Positions 1 to 13,078 of a stretch of 64,000 nt of DNA are shown piece after piece. The notes under the pieces are model-generated. The model worked only from the letters and a program-made list of their open reading frames with translations, was not told the origin of the DNA and did no database searches. Both the position numbers and the translations under genes were made by a program. The stretch comes from Nymphaea colorata (taxonomy: Eukaryota > Streptophyta > Magnoliopsida > Nymphaeales > Nymphaeaceae): contig NC_045149.1 in NCBI RefSeq assembly GCF_008831285.2, positions 15,774,578 to 15,838,577 of the forward strand, given 5' to 3'. Within the stretch, counting starts at the first letter, position 1, and each line of letters starts with the position of its first letter.

Positions 1-626
1 AATAAACTAAATGCCTCTACAGGTAGCCTTTCCTGCACCTTATTCCAATTAAAGGTTTCCACATATAAAAACCTGAACTTACTGGAAAAGGTACAACGGA
101 AGCCTGGAAAAAGTTACATTATGCAACAAAATCTTTAACATCATTAGGACAACCTCTAAAGTGTTTGACTTTTTTAAATCAGAAACTTATTCAAAATTTT
201 CTTTTCTATGCATAAGATAAAATTTACTTCAGTCGTAAAATTAGTTGAGACAGATCATCTTATATCAAATTACTAATACAGGCAAAAACACTAGAATCTG
301 ATAAGGTAACAATTTGCATGGTTTCAAACTGCCGATGAAACAAGCAAAATGAAATTTATGTATAGCTCCTGTTTTCTGAAGCGACTGCCGATGAAACAAC
401 TCTATTATTTATGTTCTATTATATACTTTTGTGGACATCTTGACGTCAAGCTTTTTACTCACAGTTCTGTGACCCATAATCTTAAAAGATTGCGTCTACA
501 AAACCAGCATCAGTTGTTAATGTGGGGTTCTTAGCTAGTATAAAATTTTTCCATATTGCAACCGAAGTTAGTTTCTTTGTAAAATACCATTTTATCCAGA
601 GGGCAAGTAACAAAGGGAATGCTTAC
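1..626. other. Intron or 3' flank of the EAF6-like gene, no exon recognised
   Basis: This AT-rich stretch lies 3' of the last exon I can place for the EAF6-like gene. That exon ends in mid-codon at a GT donor, so at least one more coding exon is needed. I looked for the lysine/glycine/arginine-rich C-terminus expected of the family on the minus strand and did not find it, so it probably lies beyond the left edge. Short open frames here look like chance. Confidence 0.5.
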
Positions 627-3600
627 TGTCCATTTGCAGGAGTGCCACCACCCTTAACTCGACCAAATTCCGACCTCCCATCTATTATTGAAGAGAAGAA
701 GTAGCTCAAATTAGTAAACATGAAGAAACTTCTAAAGATTGAAGACATAACTCAGTTCTAGGCTCGGTTTCCACCTTCTCGTCCAGCACCATGATCAACA
801 ACCTGAAAGTAAATAAAATGAACAACAAAAGCAAAAATGATGAGAAGCTGTGAGTAGGAAAGCCTCAGAGACATCATGATGTGTCTATGCAGCCAAGCTT
901 TCTTTTGAGCTATGACATGAGCTGAAAACCTCTTAAAGTTTGTAACAGGTTGTACAGATCAATGTTGTGTACTGTGACACATCGTACGATATCTATCGTA
1001 TAGATTTCACCACTATAACTAGTTACAAGAATATAAAGGCTCACATCAACCCCCATACTATATATTGTATGATACAGCACATACTCTCTATCATATGTGG
1101 GAAAAAGAGACTCAAATCACTTTCTTCATTTTGAGTTATAGACCTCTGACCCCTTTTTTCAACACTTGAATCCTAGACACACCTAAGAGTTGTGTACAGT
1201 GAAGCTTTCATTGTTTTTAAGGATTATGGCTAGATCTATGTGTGGAAGATCAATTTGTGGTTAAACAAAGAGAACTTTCCTTCTTTTTAAATGTGACAAC
1301 ATATACCATGAAAAGTAAATGTTCCACTTTTACTGTGCATTTCTATTATTTTATGAAGATATGACTTCAAATAAGCATGCATGGCAATAGCGTACACAAC
1401 AGAAAGAAGATAAACAGTTGAAATTAGTTTTATAACCTTTGTTAAAAACAGATAGCCATATGCTTTCTCAGCTAAAACACCATCTAGACAAGACACAAAA
1501 ATGTGAATTTATGCACCGGTAAAGGTCTGCCAGGAGCTGTACAATATCAATGTATGCAACCGATTGATGCATTAAAAGCCAAAAAATAAGAAAAGGAGGT
1601 GAAAGATTAGTGAACCTTAAGAATTGGGGGAAAAAGAAAATGAGTGATATATGCAGGAGGTAGTTCTAGCAGAAAGAGAAAAGGTGAAACAGGCAGTAGG
1701 TCATTGTAGTAGAGCACCTAGTGGCAAGTTGAGTGCTTTTGCCTCAACTAGAATTTGTTTCCTTCTCATACTGCTGTAGGTTCTCAACCTGATACTTGGA
1801 CAGTTATGTGTCCCAAACATTTGCTAGAACACAAAAATAATGTAGTTGATAGATGGTTCTATGATGTATCTGTACCATTTAATGCGACAAACTGATGAAC
1901 TCATTTCATTTTCAAGCTATGGCAGATGCAATTGCTTTTAGAAGCCCTAAGCATACAATGTCTTTTTTATCTCTTGAGAGGAAAATTTCTTTGATTCAAT
2001 TGTTAAAATAAAAACGTGACAAGTTGAGATTGCTCAGACTGAAAATGAGATACAACGTCATGGCAAATGGATGGACAGATAAAGGACAAGAAACGTTGAT
2101 AATTTGTCTCGTATATTGTCCTAGATGTTTTCTTTTAAATGTATCAATTTGTCGATACTCCAAAGACGACTGATGTTTTCTTCTGCCTTGACAATGTTTT
2201 GAAATATTATGTGGTTCATCACAGATAATGGAAGAAATCATAGAGCTGTAGGTAGAGTGTTAGCTTCATATTTTGGGTTCTTCTTTTGGACTCCATGTGC
2301 CATTCATTGCATCAATATTATGTCTGAAGATCTTGGTGAGATAAATGAGATAAAAACAGCTGTTGAAGAATGCCAAGAGATCACAAAAAATACATTTACA
2401 ATTATATTTATATGTTGAGTTTTATGAGAAAATATACACAGATTAATTGCACAGATATACACAGAAATTGTGAGAATCAATAACATAAATAGTTGATCTT
2501 TTCTTAATATCACCATTAAGATCCAACAACTAAATCAGTTGATGGACGTCCGGGGGAGATAGATCTAGGAAACATTTACGTAGTCATTTTGAAAATTACA
2601 GCGGACGCACAAATAGTTCCTTCTATTTATTATCCATATGGGGCCTACCTTGTCTAAGAGCTAAAGTACAATTAATTGTCTCTTGCCTTCTGCTTTACTC
2701 AAGTTAGCTTCTTGAACTGGACGAATTATCCAAAGAGGATCGTTTAACCAGAAAATTTAGGTTATCACAATGACAATAAATCTAGTTCACTAATTGTGAA
2801 ATGGATAGGCCCTCCCTAAAAGGAGAAGGAAGCTTGGAATGCCAACATATTAATTCACCCGACACGATAGTACCCATTTTGGGAACATCCAATGCCAAAG
2901 TCACTGAATGGGTAAAAGTCATGAGGTGGGCCCTAGAAAGTTTTAGAATAAGAAGAAGAAATTCTCAAATCCTCCAAACGTAAAGCTCGTAGGGCTTTGG
3001 GGTACCTCCTCACAAACGGAGTCGCAGTGACCAGGACCGAGAGACTGTACCAAAAACATAGGTCTCCGCACCCCTTGTTGCATATCAAATGTTCCAACTT
3101 AACTAAGATATAGAAATCAACATGCAACTAGGAAGCTAAGTCACACAGTGCGCCAACAATGGTGGCGCACCCGCACCCGCACTACTGGTGCGGCCCGACA
3201 CAACGTCAAATATTAGTTTTGGATGTTTTGAAAAATGTTTTGGCTGAGTTTTCATTGATACATCGATTCAAGGTAACCTTGATAAAAAAAAGTTCAAAAA
3301 TTTAACAAACAAAATTACTTATATAACAAATAACATATATATGTATATAATAACATATATAAGTATATAATATATGTATACACATATACATATATTTACA
3401 TGCTCTTGCCACATCCGCACCCAATTTATTTTGGAACTTGCAGCATCCCACACCGGCACCCGCACCCATGTCACCCACACCCATGTAACATAGCTAGGAA
3501 GACAAGATCCCAGGATGAGACTTGGCATGTTCCCCTTCTTCCGAGTCCCTCACAAGGGAAACGAACTTCAAAATTGGGCACAGTACAAAAGATCTTCTAG

Positions 3601-5329
3601 AGGCGCATATTCCTCTGGGGGGTTGATTGGGGCACAGGTGGGTGAACTCATCTAACTTGCACAAACTAGGGTTTTCAAATTATAGTAAAAAGAGGAAATG
3701 GTTTGAGGCAATTTTCAAGTGTGCAAATCCATATGTTCATAACAGAAAGACAAGGAAAGTAATGGATATTACATTCGACAGCCAATTTTGAGAATCATGT
3801 GTCAAATTACTGAAAATCAACATACCATTGGTTAAAGCTTTAAAAGTGGTTGACGTTGAAAATAGGTCTACCATGGGATACCTCTATAAAGCTATGAACA
3901 AATAAAAGAGGCTATCAAAGAGAACCCAAAGGGGAAAAAGAAGTTATACATGCTCTCATAATAGAGTATAAATGAGAGACAGATTCAGCAACTCCATCAT
4001 GCACTTAATAAAGCAAAATATTACTTAAAATCTACATTCAGATCTAGTGCAAGATTTAAAATTTGACAAAGAAGTGAACAAATGTTTATGTCAAATAGCA
4101 TGCCTACCTATTTGACACAAGCAGATACAATCACCATGTAGCATAAAGAATGGAGAATCTTTTTACCAAAAAAACAACAAACGGATACATTACCACAGGT
4201 GAAGTTACTGAGGACAACGAGAAGAGACGGTCTTCGGCCTGCAACTTCCTGGGACGTTTTAAACTGAAAAACAAAATTCAAGTGAACCCTGTCATCATGT
4301 GCTGACCAGAAAGTAATGTGTGGCGTTATTGGCTTCCCTTGCGATGCATCATTTTGGACACCAAAGTAATCAAAATCATCAGGGCCATGAAGATAAGAAG
4401 TGCCATAACATCCAAAAAAGCACGTCACAAGACAGATAATTTGACTAAAATTCTTCTGTATCCATTCATCTAAAAAGGACTTACTTGGTTGTGCTCTTGG
4501 ATGATGACAGGAAGCCTTCGAATCCTTTGAGTACGTTACCGCATTGAGCAGAGTCATGCAAGTAATTGCCCTCCAACTCATATAACTAGTAGTCACAAAA
4601 CAAATATATCAGCCCAACAAAACTTAATAGTTCCGGGTCATTAAACGTTGGCAAACTCATACACAACGCCCAATTGTACCAGAAGAATGTCCAATTTGAT
4701 CTGATGCATACGCATAACTGAGAGTGATGAATTGAGGTAATTATCAACACACAATTGTATCAGGAATTGGAAATTCTTCACAACGTAGTATAAAAGACAG
4801 GCAAAGCTTCTTCAAAATCTGAATAAGGAGCCGGAATTCAAAATCTCTTATGAGTAACCCTTGAGCTTGGAAAAAGGAAAAACCCAAAATCTGAAAGGAA
4901 CAAAGAAAATAGAAATGGGGCGTGGAATCGTGCCCTAACGTTCTATTCCTATTCATCAAGGTCAATAGGGGGCAAAAAAGAAAAATGCAGCCATGGAAAT
5001 TCATTCCCTTGGCAAAAAGACACGAGACCTACGTTCTGCAAAATGGAAACCCTAATTGCTTGGAACAGAAAAATCACACAGAAAAAAAAGATTGTTGGCG
5101 TTTGGAATTAAGCAACCAGACATTCACGTAACTGAACCATAATCAACAAGTATAGGAAGAGAAGCAAGAAGGAAAGATACAAGAAAAACGCCCACGGAAG
5201 AAGTAGATAGACCTGGTCCTCGAGTTTACGAAGTTCCTCCTGGAGCTTCTCCCTCTTGCTCACCAGTGCTGCGAGCATAGCCGTTGGATTGGACGCGGGC
5301 CGTTGGACTGCCAACGAAGAACCGTGCAT
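627..5329 (-). CDS. EAF6: EAF6-like subunit of NuA4 histone acetyltransferase (3' end outside window)
   Basis: Five exons can be joined in frame on the minus strand: 5213-5329, 4485-4585, 4194-4263, 775-802 and 627-681, each bounded by GT donors and AG acceptors. Exon 1 (39 codons) starts [11 protein letters not shown] and carries the heptad-like segment [16 protein letters not shown], the coiled coil typical of EAF6/MEAF6. Exon 2 has the plant signature [19 protein letters not shown]. Exon 3 has [13 protein letters not shown]. Exons 4 and 5 give [13 protein letters not shown] and [13 protein letters not shown]6 is a small non-catalytic subunit of NuA4-type acetyltransferase complexes that acetylate histone H4 in the nucleus. 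The gene stops in phase at 627, so the basic C-terminus lies to the left of the window. A short upstream frame (ATG at 5421, MEADG then GTTAGT) resembles the N-terminus of some relatives but does not splice in phase with exon 1, so I start at 5329. Confidence 0.85.
1720..2418 (+). pseudogene. hAT-family (DUF659-type) transposase fragment inside EAF6 intron 3
   Basis: On the plus strand, broken frames show hAT transposase landmarks in order. First comes [13 protein letters not shown] near 1850-1892, followed by two stop codons. Next is [13 protein letters not shown] near 2063-2102. Then [11 protein letters not shown] and [21 protein letters not shown] follow at about 2224-2345. The last resembles the conserved DNASN..AAGR and WTPCAAHCIDLMLEDIG blocks of plant DUF659 hAT proteins. 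Several stops and frame changes interrupt it, and no terminal inverted repeats were seen, so it is a dead fragment. It lies in the 3.4-kb third intron of the EAF6-like gene, opposite to that gene's direction. Confidence 0.72.
2520..4190. other. Rest of EAF6 intron 3, repeat-derived sequence
   Basis: No exon is recognised here. At 3155-3190 and 3413-3485 there are interspersed CACCCG/GCACCC-type short repeats, separated by an AT-rich stretch with TATATA runs (3335-3395). This composition suggests decayed transposon sequence. Nothing else could be assigned. Confidence 0.45.
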
Positions 5330-8300
5330 CAAAATCGCATCGCCCTCAATTGATTAAGAAAAGTGGGGGAGAGAAGAACAAGGAAAGAAACATGAGAGGG
5401 TGGTACTAACCATCGGCCTCCATTTTCCCGCGTCTTTTCGAACAGGCGAAATCCCTCGTCGTCCTCTTCCCCCCGCTCTCTTCTCTTGTCGCGCAAAAGT
5501 TGTTGGACAGAATCGATTTTAGGGCGCGAGCCCGCGCCTTTTCTTCCCCAGGGAAGCGGAAGCCGGCGCTCGGCTCACCGCGGACCGGCTCACGGGATCC
5601 ATGATCCAGGTCTCGCCCCAGAAAGAACGTGTCACTTTGCCTAATTTGCTCGCCATGGCTTTAAGAATCAGATACCAACCGATCGATATGTGGGGGCGAA
5701 GCAGGCCTTTGGCTTCACGAGATGTGTTGTGTTGGTTTGGTGACCCCGTTATAACTTTGGATGCACTGACCAGTGATGTCCTAATTTCAACATTCTCAAT
5801 TTTAACATGACTTGATTGTTGGGGTCGCAAATAGTTTGAATTCGGGACACCCAAATATACATGCAAGTCCTCAAGTTGGACATCGGCATTTCTATAGAGA
5901 ACAGCTAGTTGGGATTGGCTGGCCTCAATTCGTTCTTTCTTTACTGAATTTGGGTACATAAAATTCAGAATCCGATCAATAATGGTTTAAATCCAATCCA
6001 TCTACATTCCCATGAATGAGAAATCCTCCTAATACACCTTCACCTATTCTTGTAGAAGTAAATTGCAGTATCTCCTACGTCCCCTTCCACTTCCATTTGA
6101 AATGAGGAGCACTGCCACAATCAGAACAAAAGAAGCACTCGACACCAAGTTGCCCCCCGCAGTAGAAAGAGCTGGGATGAATGTAGTAGCGGATATGCTT
6201 ATGAGCCAAAATCCAACGTACATACTGGAGGAGGTCAGTCGCTGTCTCATACGCTCATTGGGCAGGCAATTTGTATAGCAAACCAACTTAGGAAATAGTT
6301 GCTGCTCTTAAGTGGAGGTCACAAGAGCAGGAAGGGATAAAAAAGAAGAAAAGACAATCATCTTTACCTCCCAATTAGTTGCAGCAGTTGTTTTGAATGT
6401 CTCTTCGTCAGGAAATGGAGCACCTTTCTTTTCCTAGTCTTTTGTGTATATGGTAACGAGTGATGTGGCAAGTTGTGGGGGGGGCACTGTTTGAATTCGC
6501 GGATAAAACCTCTCCACAGATTAAATGTTTGTGGTTTTGAGGACAATTCTGGAAACCCAATCAAACAAAGATGAAAAGTTATTCTGAATTTGTTTGCCAA
6601 CTCGTCTAGGAATGAGGGGTAAGAACGTCGCGGCTGAGCGTTGGCAATGGAGTCCACGGTAATTTACAGATCGATGGGCTACCGACGGAGGAAGGGTCAC
6701 TAAAATGGTGGTGGGGATGGATCCGTGAACCCATGACTTCTCTCCCTGACACGCAGGCCTCTGCCCCGTACCATTGGCAGCAGAAGAAACAAAGTCTTCT
6801 CATATTTGTGCAATTTTCTTCTTATTTTGATCATTGTACTCAATAAATATATAGTTGTGGTATGGGATCTCCTGTTGTGTCTAAGCGCCTTCTCACAAGG
6901 AGATGCCCAAGCCTGAAAATAGCGATTCTGCGCTTCAGCCAGGAAACCATGGCCGGTGGCCTTGTTCAAGCTCATGTAAATCATCCCTAGTTTTTCAAAC
7001 ACGGCGTGACGTTTGGAAAGACAATTTTCTCTCCATCACCCTGGATAACGTATATTAGCCGCGGCCATTTAATCAAGGCCTTCAAAGCAAGATGATCGTT
7101 ATTGAATGAAAGCATAGTAGCTAGCATCTAGCCACCAACAGCTCCATCCACTTGGCTACCCAGGGCCTACGGGTTGGACGTAAGGACTTTAAAAAAGAAG
7201 AGAAGAAAGGGTTGCAAACTGGGAAATCGAGAGAGAGAGAGTAGTGTCGGTCTCAAAAACTGCTGAGCATCAGCATGTGCCAAAGTTTCTGCAAATTGAT
7301 GGGCGTAGAACATGTGGAATTTTTCTTTTTTCCCTCTTGGAATTGGGACCCGATAGATCTCCCTTCTCCCGCCTCACTCATGGGCCATGGATCATGATAA
7401 CGAGCGATTGCTTGGACGGGGGGATGATATTGATGGTGCGTAAAATATCTATCCACTATCTTATTTGGCTTTGTTCTCTGGGTCCCCCAGCTGCTCCGCC
7501 CATCTGATTGACTACTGCAAACTGCACGAGCATAAAGACGACCATGCACGCCCGCAAATTTTTTAATCTCTTTAAATTTTTCTTTGAATAATGAAAGAAT
7601 CCAGTACATCCTCTTAACTGCTAGCTCCCCATTATTAATATAGCGTCAATTTTCAGTTGGCTTGAGAATTTTAGCTGCAGGCTGACGATGAATAGTGCGT
7701 AATCTGGATCGAGCTCCTCGCTTCCGTAGCGCATTGCTTCGATAACTCTCCGGTTAGGCTGTCTGAAGGAGATCGAGCATGGTTTTGTGATTCTCACAGG
7801 ACACCTTATAAGGGTGTTGTTACAGCTTCATAATGTATTCTTGTTTTGTTTGGTATCGAGCAAACTTCGAGATTGGGATGATAAGTGATGAAATATAACC
7901 GCATCTAAGTGTGAGCCAAGCAAGCAGAGTGCAGATATTTTAAATAATCTTACACGTGACACCTGATCTGCCTGTGGTTTGCGAAGATTTTGGTCTGATT
8001 GCTCTCTCAGTTTCAAGTTCTCTTTTCCCAATGGAGAGGTGGGGAACAATTGTCGGCCTTATCTAAAGAGAAGTTTCCAGACCTCCAAAAGTGGGACTCC
8101 GCGCGTTAAGTACCTTATCATTGCAATTATGTGTGCCTATTAATCATGAATGTCAAAGTCAGATGGCCTCTCATTGATCATCATCACTGTGTATGGGATT
8201 CACAAGACAGGACCTAGAAACTTCCTGGCCCCCATGAGAGAGATAGAGAGAATATGCGATCGAGTCACATGTACTGAGTTCTGCAAGGTTACCTCAGCAG

Positions 8301-9480
8301 TTGGATCAACAACTTGAATTGCAGAATGTTCAAAATATATGGAGCGTGGGGCTCCCTCTCACGAACTGTCTAGAAAAGCTGGCCCAATCACATGCATGCA
8401 GATCGAGCCCATCTTCTTTCTCTCACTCTCATCCTCCGAGGGTGGCCGCAAGCGTTAGCCGCACCAAATCAAAATATGGACTGTCATTGGTTGTCATCCC
8501 CTTTGTGGGGTCTCCACACTTCTTATCCACAAGCGGGCCTGACTCCGAGAGGAAAGATTTGCAGGAATATTGTCGACCGTCCGTCGTGGCCAACTTGCTC
8601 AATGGAGATGGATCGGAACAGCAGCTGCCCCCTTCATGATTAGGGAAGGAAGAATGAGCAAGTTGCTTGGCTGCACTATAATATTCATGAGAAAATGAAA
8701 CTAAAGGGCATCATAGCGCAGGGCGTGGCAGAGCCCCGTCAACTCGCAGTTCGGAATACCTGTGCCTCTTGATTCTCAAAGGAAAAGTAAAGAAGGGTGC
8801 CCTGTAGCTTGCATGCCATAAAATCATTTCCTTTCCACGGTGGCCGGATAATATCATTTCTTCTCGGTGGTGGCTTGATGCTGGAGAAAATAATTTTTTT
8901 TCCCTTTGTAACCGACAAACTATTTTCCGATTCTGAGGCTTGATCTCACTGTAAAGAAAACTACCAATATTCTAATTACTGTCAAGTTGGCAACTAGCGC
9001 CTTGTCTCTTCTAATTTTCCTTCCTGACAAGTAAGTATATGGAGTTGCGTGCAAGTAATTTCTTCTGTGGAGACGGCCGTAGACAGACACAGAGAGACGG
9101 CCATTTCAGAAGGGAATTTTCGGGCGGACGGGTGTTGTTCATATTTTGTAATGACAATAACAAAAACTCAATGCAAATTTAAACCTTCAGAATTCAATGC
9201 AACTTAATCTTCTCCAAATCTAAGTGAGGCATGTGTCCTCTTGTCGCCACAGAAACTGAGTAGTTTGAGTCCTTTTCTCTTTTAGTCACTACACAATGTT
9301 CTGGAACTCACCTAATGCACAACACTTTTGTAGAAACAAAACAAAAGAAGGCACTCGAATATCTCATTGATCGGGACAGTTAGCAGCTGGATTGATGAGC
9401 AAAGAGATGACGGCAGATGAACACAATAGTACAGAATTTGACAAATCAATTTATCCAATTTGAAAGGATGAATCTGGAGC
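5330..9480. other. Intergenic, presumed EAF6 promoter at the left end
   Basis: The stretch just upstream of 5329 should hold the EAF6-like promoter and 5' UTR (GC-richer sequence at 5400-5600). An open frame of 146 codons on the minus strand at 5519-5959 has no homology I recognise. Other open frames between 6044 and 8640 overlap on both strands and look non-coding. A GA run sits at 7230-7241. I see no RNA gene or intact mobile element. Confidence 0.4.
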
Positions 9481-9599
9481 CCGAAAGAGGTGTTTGGAGA
9501 TAGAAGGGCACTTGGATATAAGATGACAACAGTCACCGGACAAGTGATCCGCTCCCTGAACCCCAAACATACGTTCGGAACTGTTCACCTCAAGATGGG

Positions 9600-10028
9600 T
9601 ACAACTCGACCGCACCCTGAGCTAAATGTGTATTTCCGCCATTGGTATCAGAGTGAGCTACTCACATGTCATCGTCCCGAAGGTCAATATGCAGCAAGCA
9701 TATGTATACACCTCTTGTGATGTTAGAAACTGAGGCGGCTCGATCGAATTGGGGAGGTTTATGACTACATAGATCGACAGTTGGGTCGATATCAGTTTCA
9801 ATTACAAGGTAGAGAAGTTGACAAAGATGGTTTGTACCAGGTTCGACCCATTCGCAGACCTTCTTCGGAGGCGGGATCTTATCTTCCACGTGATAAGGAC
9901 GTGAGCACTGTGTATAGTCGATTCCACAGTGCGTACTCACGTTCTATTTACCAGTCCTTCTCGACGGTTAATTACTTCCCCCTTATCTTATTCGGTACAG
10001 AGTCTACAGACTGCTCTAGAAGAGCCTA
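9600..10028 (+). mobile_element. Possible retroelement or pararetrovirus-like remnant
   Basis: At 9643-9657 the sequence TTGGTATCAGAGTGAGC resembles the tRNA-Met primer-binding site of plant LTR retrotransposons and caulimovirids (consensus TGGTATCAGAGC). About 90 bases later a plus-strand frame, shifted once near 9757, reads ETEAARSNWGG and then IDRQLGRYQFQLQGREVDK and continues open to 10028. The layout of primer site, then a gag or movement-type frame, is typical of a retroelement start. I found no paired LTR and cannot name the family. It could also be a chance match of a short primer-like motif. Confidence 0.35.
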
Positions 10029-13000
10029 GAAACCCATGTGCTGTCCATCTTTTTCATTTAGAAGCTCAACCTCAAGCAACATGACAGGAGGAGCCCCCAC
10101 CAAGCCACCTCCATTTTCCTCCTTTTTTTTCTTTCTAAGACAAACTACATGAAAAGAAAAAAGAAAACCAAAAATGTTTGGTTATAACAAACCATATAAA
10201 TTAGATGGTTAATGTTGTCAGGAAACACACTTGTCCTTTTTTACTATTCTTATTTATTTTGTCGAATATAAACATTTTCTAAATAATTCGTCGCTGTTTT
10301 ATCGTTTAATTTCAAGTAGGCCTGTCGAACTAAGATGGGTAAAAATCAGTTCAAAACAAATTTTCTAAAACAATGTCACCAATGCGTATATGTTAGACTG
10401 TATTCGAATCAGTGCAGTTCTTTATTAACTGTATCTGCGCCATGCATGCTTCGACGCTAAGTGGAGCATTTCAGGTCCATTCTTAAGCAGAAGCACGGGT
10501 GGAGGGAGCAGTTTAATGTCTGGGCATCGTTGGTTTGTGGGAGTCGGAGAGAAGGGCTTAGGGAATTCGGCAGGTCATCTGCTGCCTCCACCACAAGTGG
10601 TAGCAGCAATTCGGGGGAAGGGCACCTCGGCAATCTCGGCCACTACGAGCCATGTCTGCTCCTGTTAATAATTTTTTCACCAGCAGCATCTCCTACATTT
10701 TCTGTGCAGCCTGCTTACGAGTAATTACTGTTTCTTGACGCTAAGACGTTTTTTATTTGCAGAGAGCGGAAGCAGGAGAAGATTTCTTGCACATATTTGA
10801 GAAAAAAATGGGAAGATCTTTCACACTCATTTCTCACATAAAGCTAAAGGGTACATGCCTTTTAGGTGCCACAGCCATTTCGACTGCTTGAAGTTGGTGG
10901 AGCCACCTTATTTGGTTGACGCTGTTATCGCAAGCCGGTAACTTTGGAAAGCCATCTTCTTCTGTTATCGCGAACCGAAATCACAAAAGGCTAGCACCTT
11001 GCTTATTGTAGATATATGGAGTTATAGGAGCCAAAATAAATTCAAGTTGTGGAGGTCAATTGTTAAGTCTGCAAGATTTTCTCGGTGATTGACAACGGAG
11101 TGCGAGGGGTTAAAGCTGGTCTCTCCCCTTCAAACCCGCGTACCACTTGCAGTCTTAGTAGTCAGATAGAGAGCCAAAACCACGGGAAAACGACATTTAT
11201 CTCGCTTACGAAGTTAAACGAAATATTATTTAAGTATTCACCTTCACGTGCGCTCTTGACCTAAATAATAAAAAAGTAACAATAACGGTTTTCTGTTAAT
11301 GGACTCAAATCAAACGAATTTGCCGGTACATAAAAGACTGCTTTCAATTCAGTAATCTAACTTATTGCCATTTGTTCATAGTTTGGGAGAACGGGGCAGA
11401 TTAAACAAGAAGATAGAAATACTCTTGATTTTCCCATGAAACTAAGTGGGCACTTTGAAGTTTGAACTTGGACAGCATCTCCTTTGGCCCTGGCATGCTA
11501 AGTGTGGCATTCTAATTCTAATGTTCAGCTCGATCATTTGCGTACGCATGGCAAAATTAGTAAAGTCAACGTAACGGGAAAAAGGAAAAAAAACTCTGAT
11601 TTCTCATTTTAAAACTAATCGATTAAGCTCGACACTTCTTATTTCCTTTTAATTCTCGCCAAAAAGTTTGGTCCGGAAACAAGTATTCTCCAACATAAAT
11701 GTGACAATTTTGTTGGAGAGTAAACGACCTAAAATGGATTATCCCTCCCTACAAAAAGAGATATCTGATAAAATGGAAATGCAAAATAAAACTTAAGGAC
11801 TTAAAAGAACAAACTGCAAAAAATATCAATAAGCGAAAGACGGTGTCCTAATCAAATAATAAAATGCACATCACTCTACATAAGGCATGTCGTGGCAATG
11901 AGAAGTTGCTCTTGAAGACTTCGTTATTGCACTTCTTATAAATACGCCACTAAAAAGACACAAGTTAGTTACCGCCTTCAAACAACACAGCCTTTTATAA
12001 AAAAGGCAAGTGAAGAAAAAAATAATAAAGGAGAAAAAGGTGAATGAAGATTGAGTTTGAAAAGCAAATATACTATAAAAAAAAAAGCACAAAATAGAAA
12101 GGTAAACTTGAAGCAACAAAACGTATAAAGGACACTTGTTAACTAAATTAATTAACTAACTAATGTCAGGATGCTAAATGGATGCTTGAAAGAGTGAAGG
12201 AGAGAGACACCGAGAGACTGTTTAGAGACACACGTGAAACGGGAATCTACCACGGTAAGACAATAAAAAACGAGTATCAGAAGGCGATAAAATCTTGTTT
12301 CCTGGAAGGAAGAGGAAAATTGGCGAAGAGCGAGAGTGTGACCATGGCAGAGAAAGGGACCTGTTTTCTGCGAGCAAGGTGGGGAAGTGAATCTAGCCTT
12401 TTTCTGTTAGGGCACCGATTTTCCAATTTGGATTTTTTCATCTTTGGTTTTTTGCCTTTCTCATATGTCTTCATTCATGGCTATCACATGAACAGTGTTT
12501 AATTTCCTTCTCTTCCCCAACCTCCTCATTATTATTCTTTTCCTTCAAAGATTCCGTCGATCTCGTACTTGCTTTTCTGAGAGAGGACGCGTGAGATCTC
12601 GGTGCCCTTCTTATATTCCCTCCACCCTCCTCTGTTGAGGTGTTGGGGGTTCCAACTCCGTTGTCTAGGCAAGTCTGTCGATGGAGGGCCTTCCCATCGA
12701 TTGGATTGACTTGGCTCAGTCTTTTTACTCTGCAGAGAAGAGTATACGATTTGACAAGGGCGCTTTTCTCTTCAGATTAAATTTATGATCCTCCATTGTG
12801 AGAGCCGAGAACACTTAAGAAGCCTATCCCTTGTCAGTAGTTCCCATGCGCCGGATGGGACTTATCAGTCTCGGCCTTTTTGTTTGTGATGGAAGTATTG
12901 AAGTTTGCTTGGAGGTTATCGAGAGTCACTGAGTTGTGTCGAGGAGAAAGCTTTCTTAAATGTTTAGATTCTATAAGCTGGTTTTCCTTTAGTCACTTCT

Positions 13001-13078
13001 TGTAAATTTGTTGTAACGTTATACCGAGCGCAAGATTTTATACGAGCTTCAAAGTCTTGCAGAGTTCGGTTGTTGAAT
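10029..13078. other. Intergenic and CRY2 5' flank
   Basis: This is mostly AT-rich DNA with no recognised coding exon. A 106-codon open frame at 12182-12502 lacks recognisable motifs. The 12500-13078 part is pyrimidine-rich and is the likely promoter and 5' UTR of CRY2; no convincing TATA box was placed. Confidence 0.4.

Noticed and set aside
5519-5959. 146-codon minus-strand open frame
   Set aside because: It has no recognisable motif, overlaps the expected EAF6 promoter area and shows no clear splice or promoter signals; I left it out as a gene.
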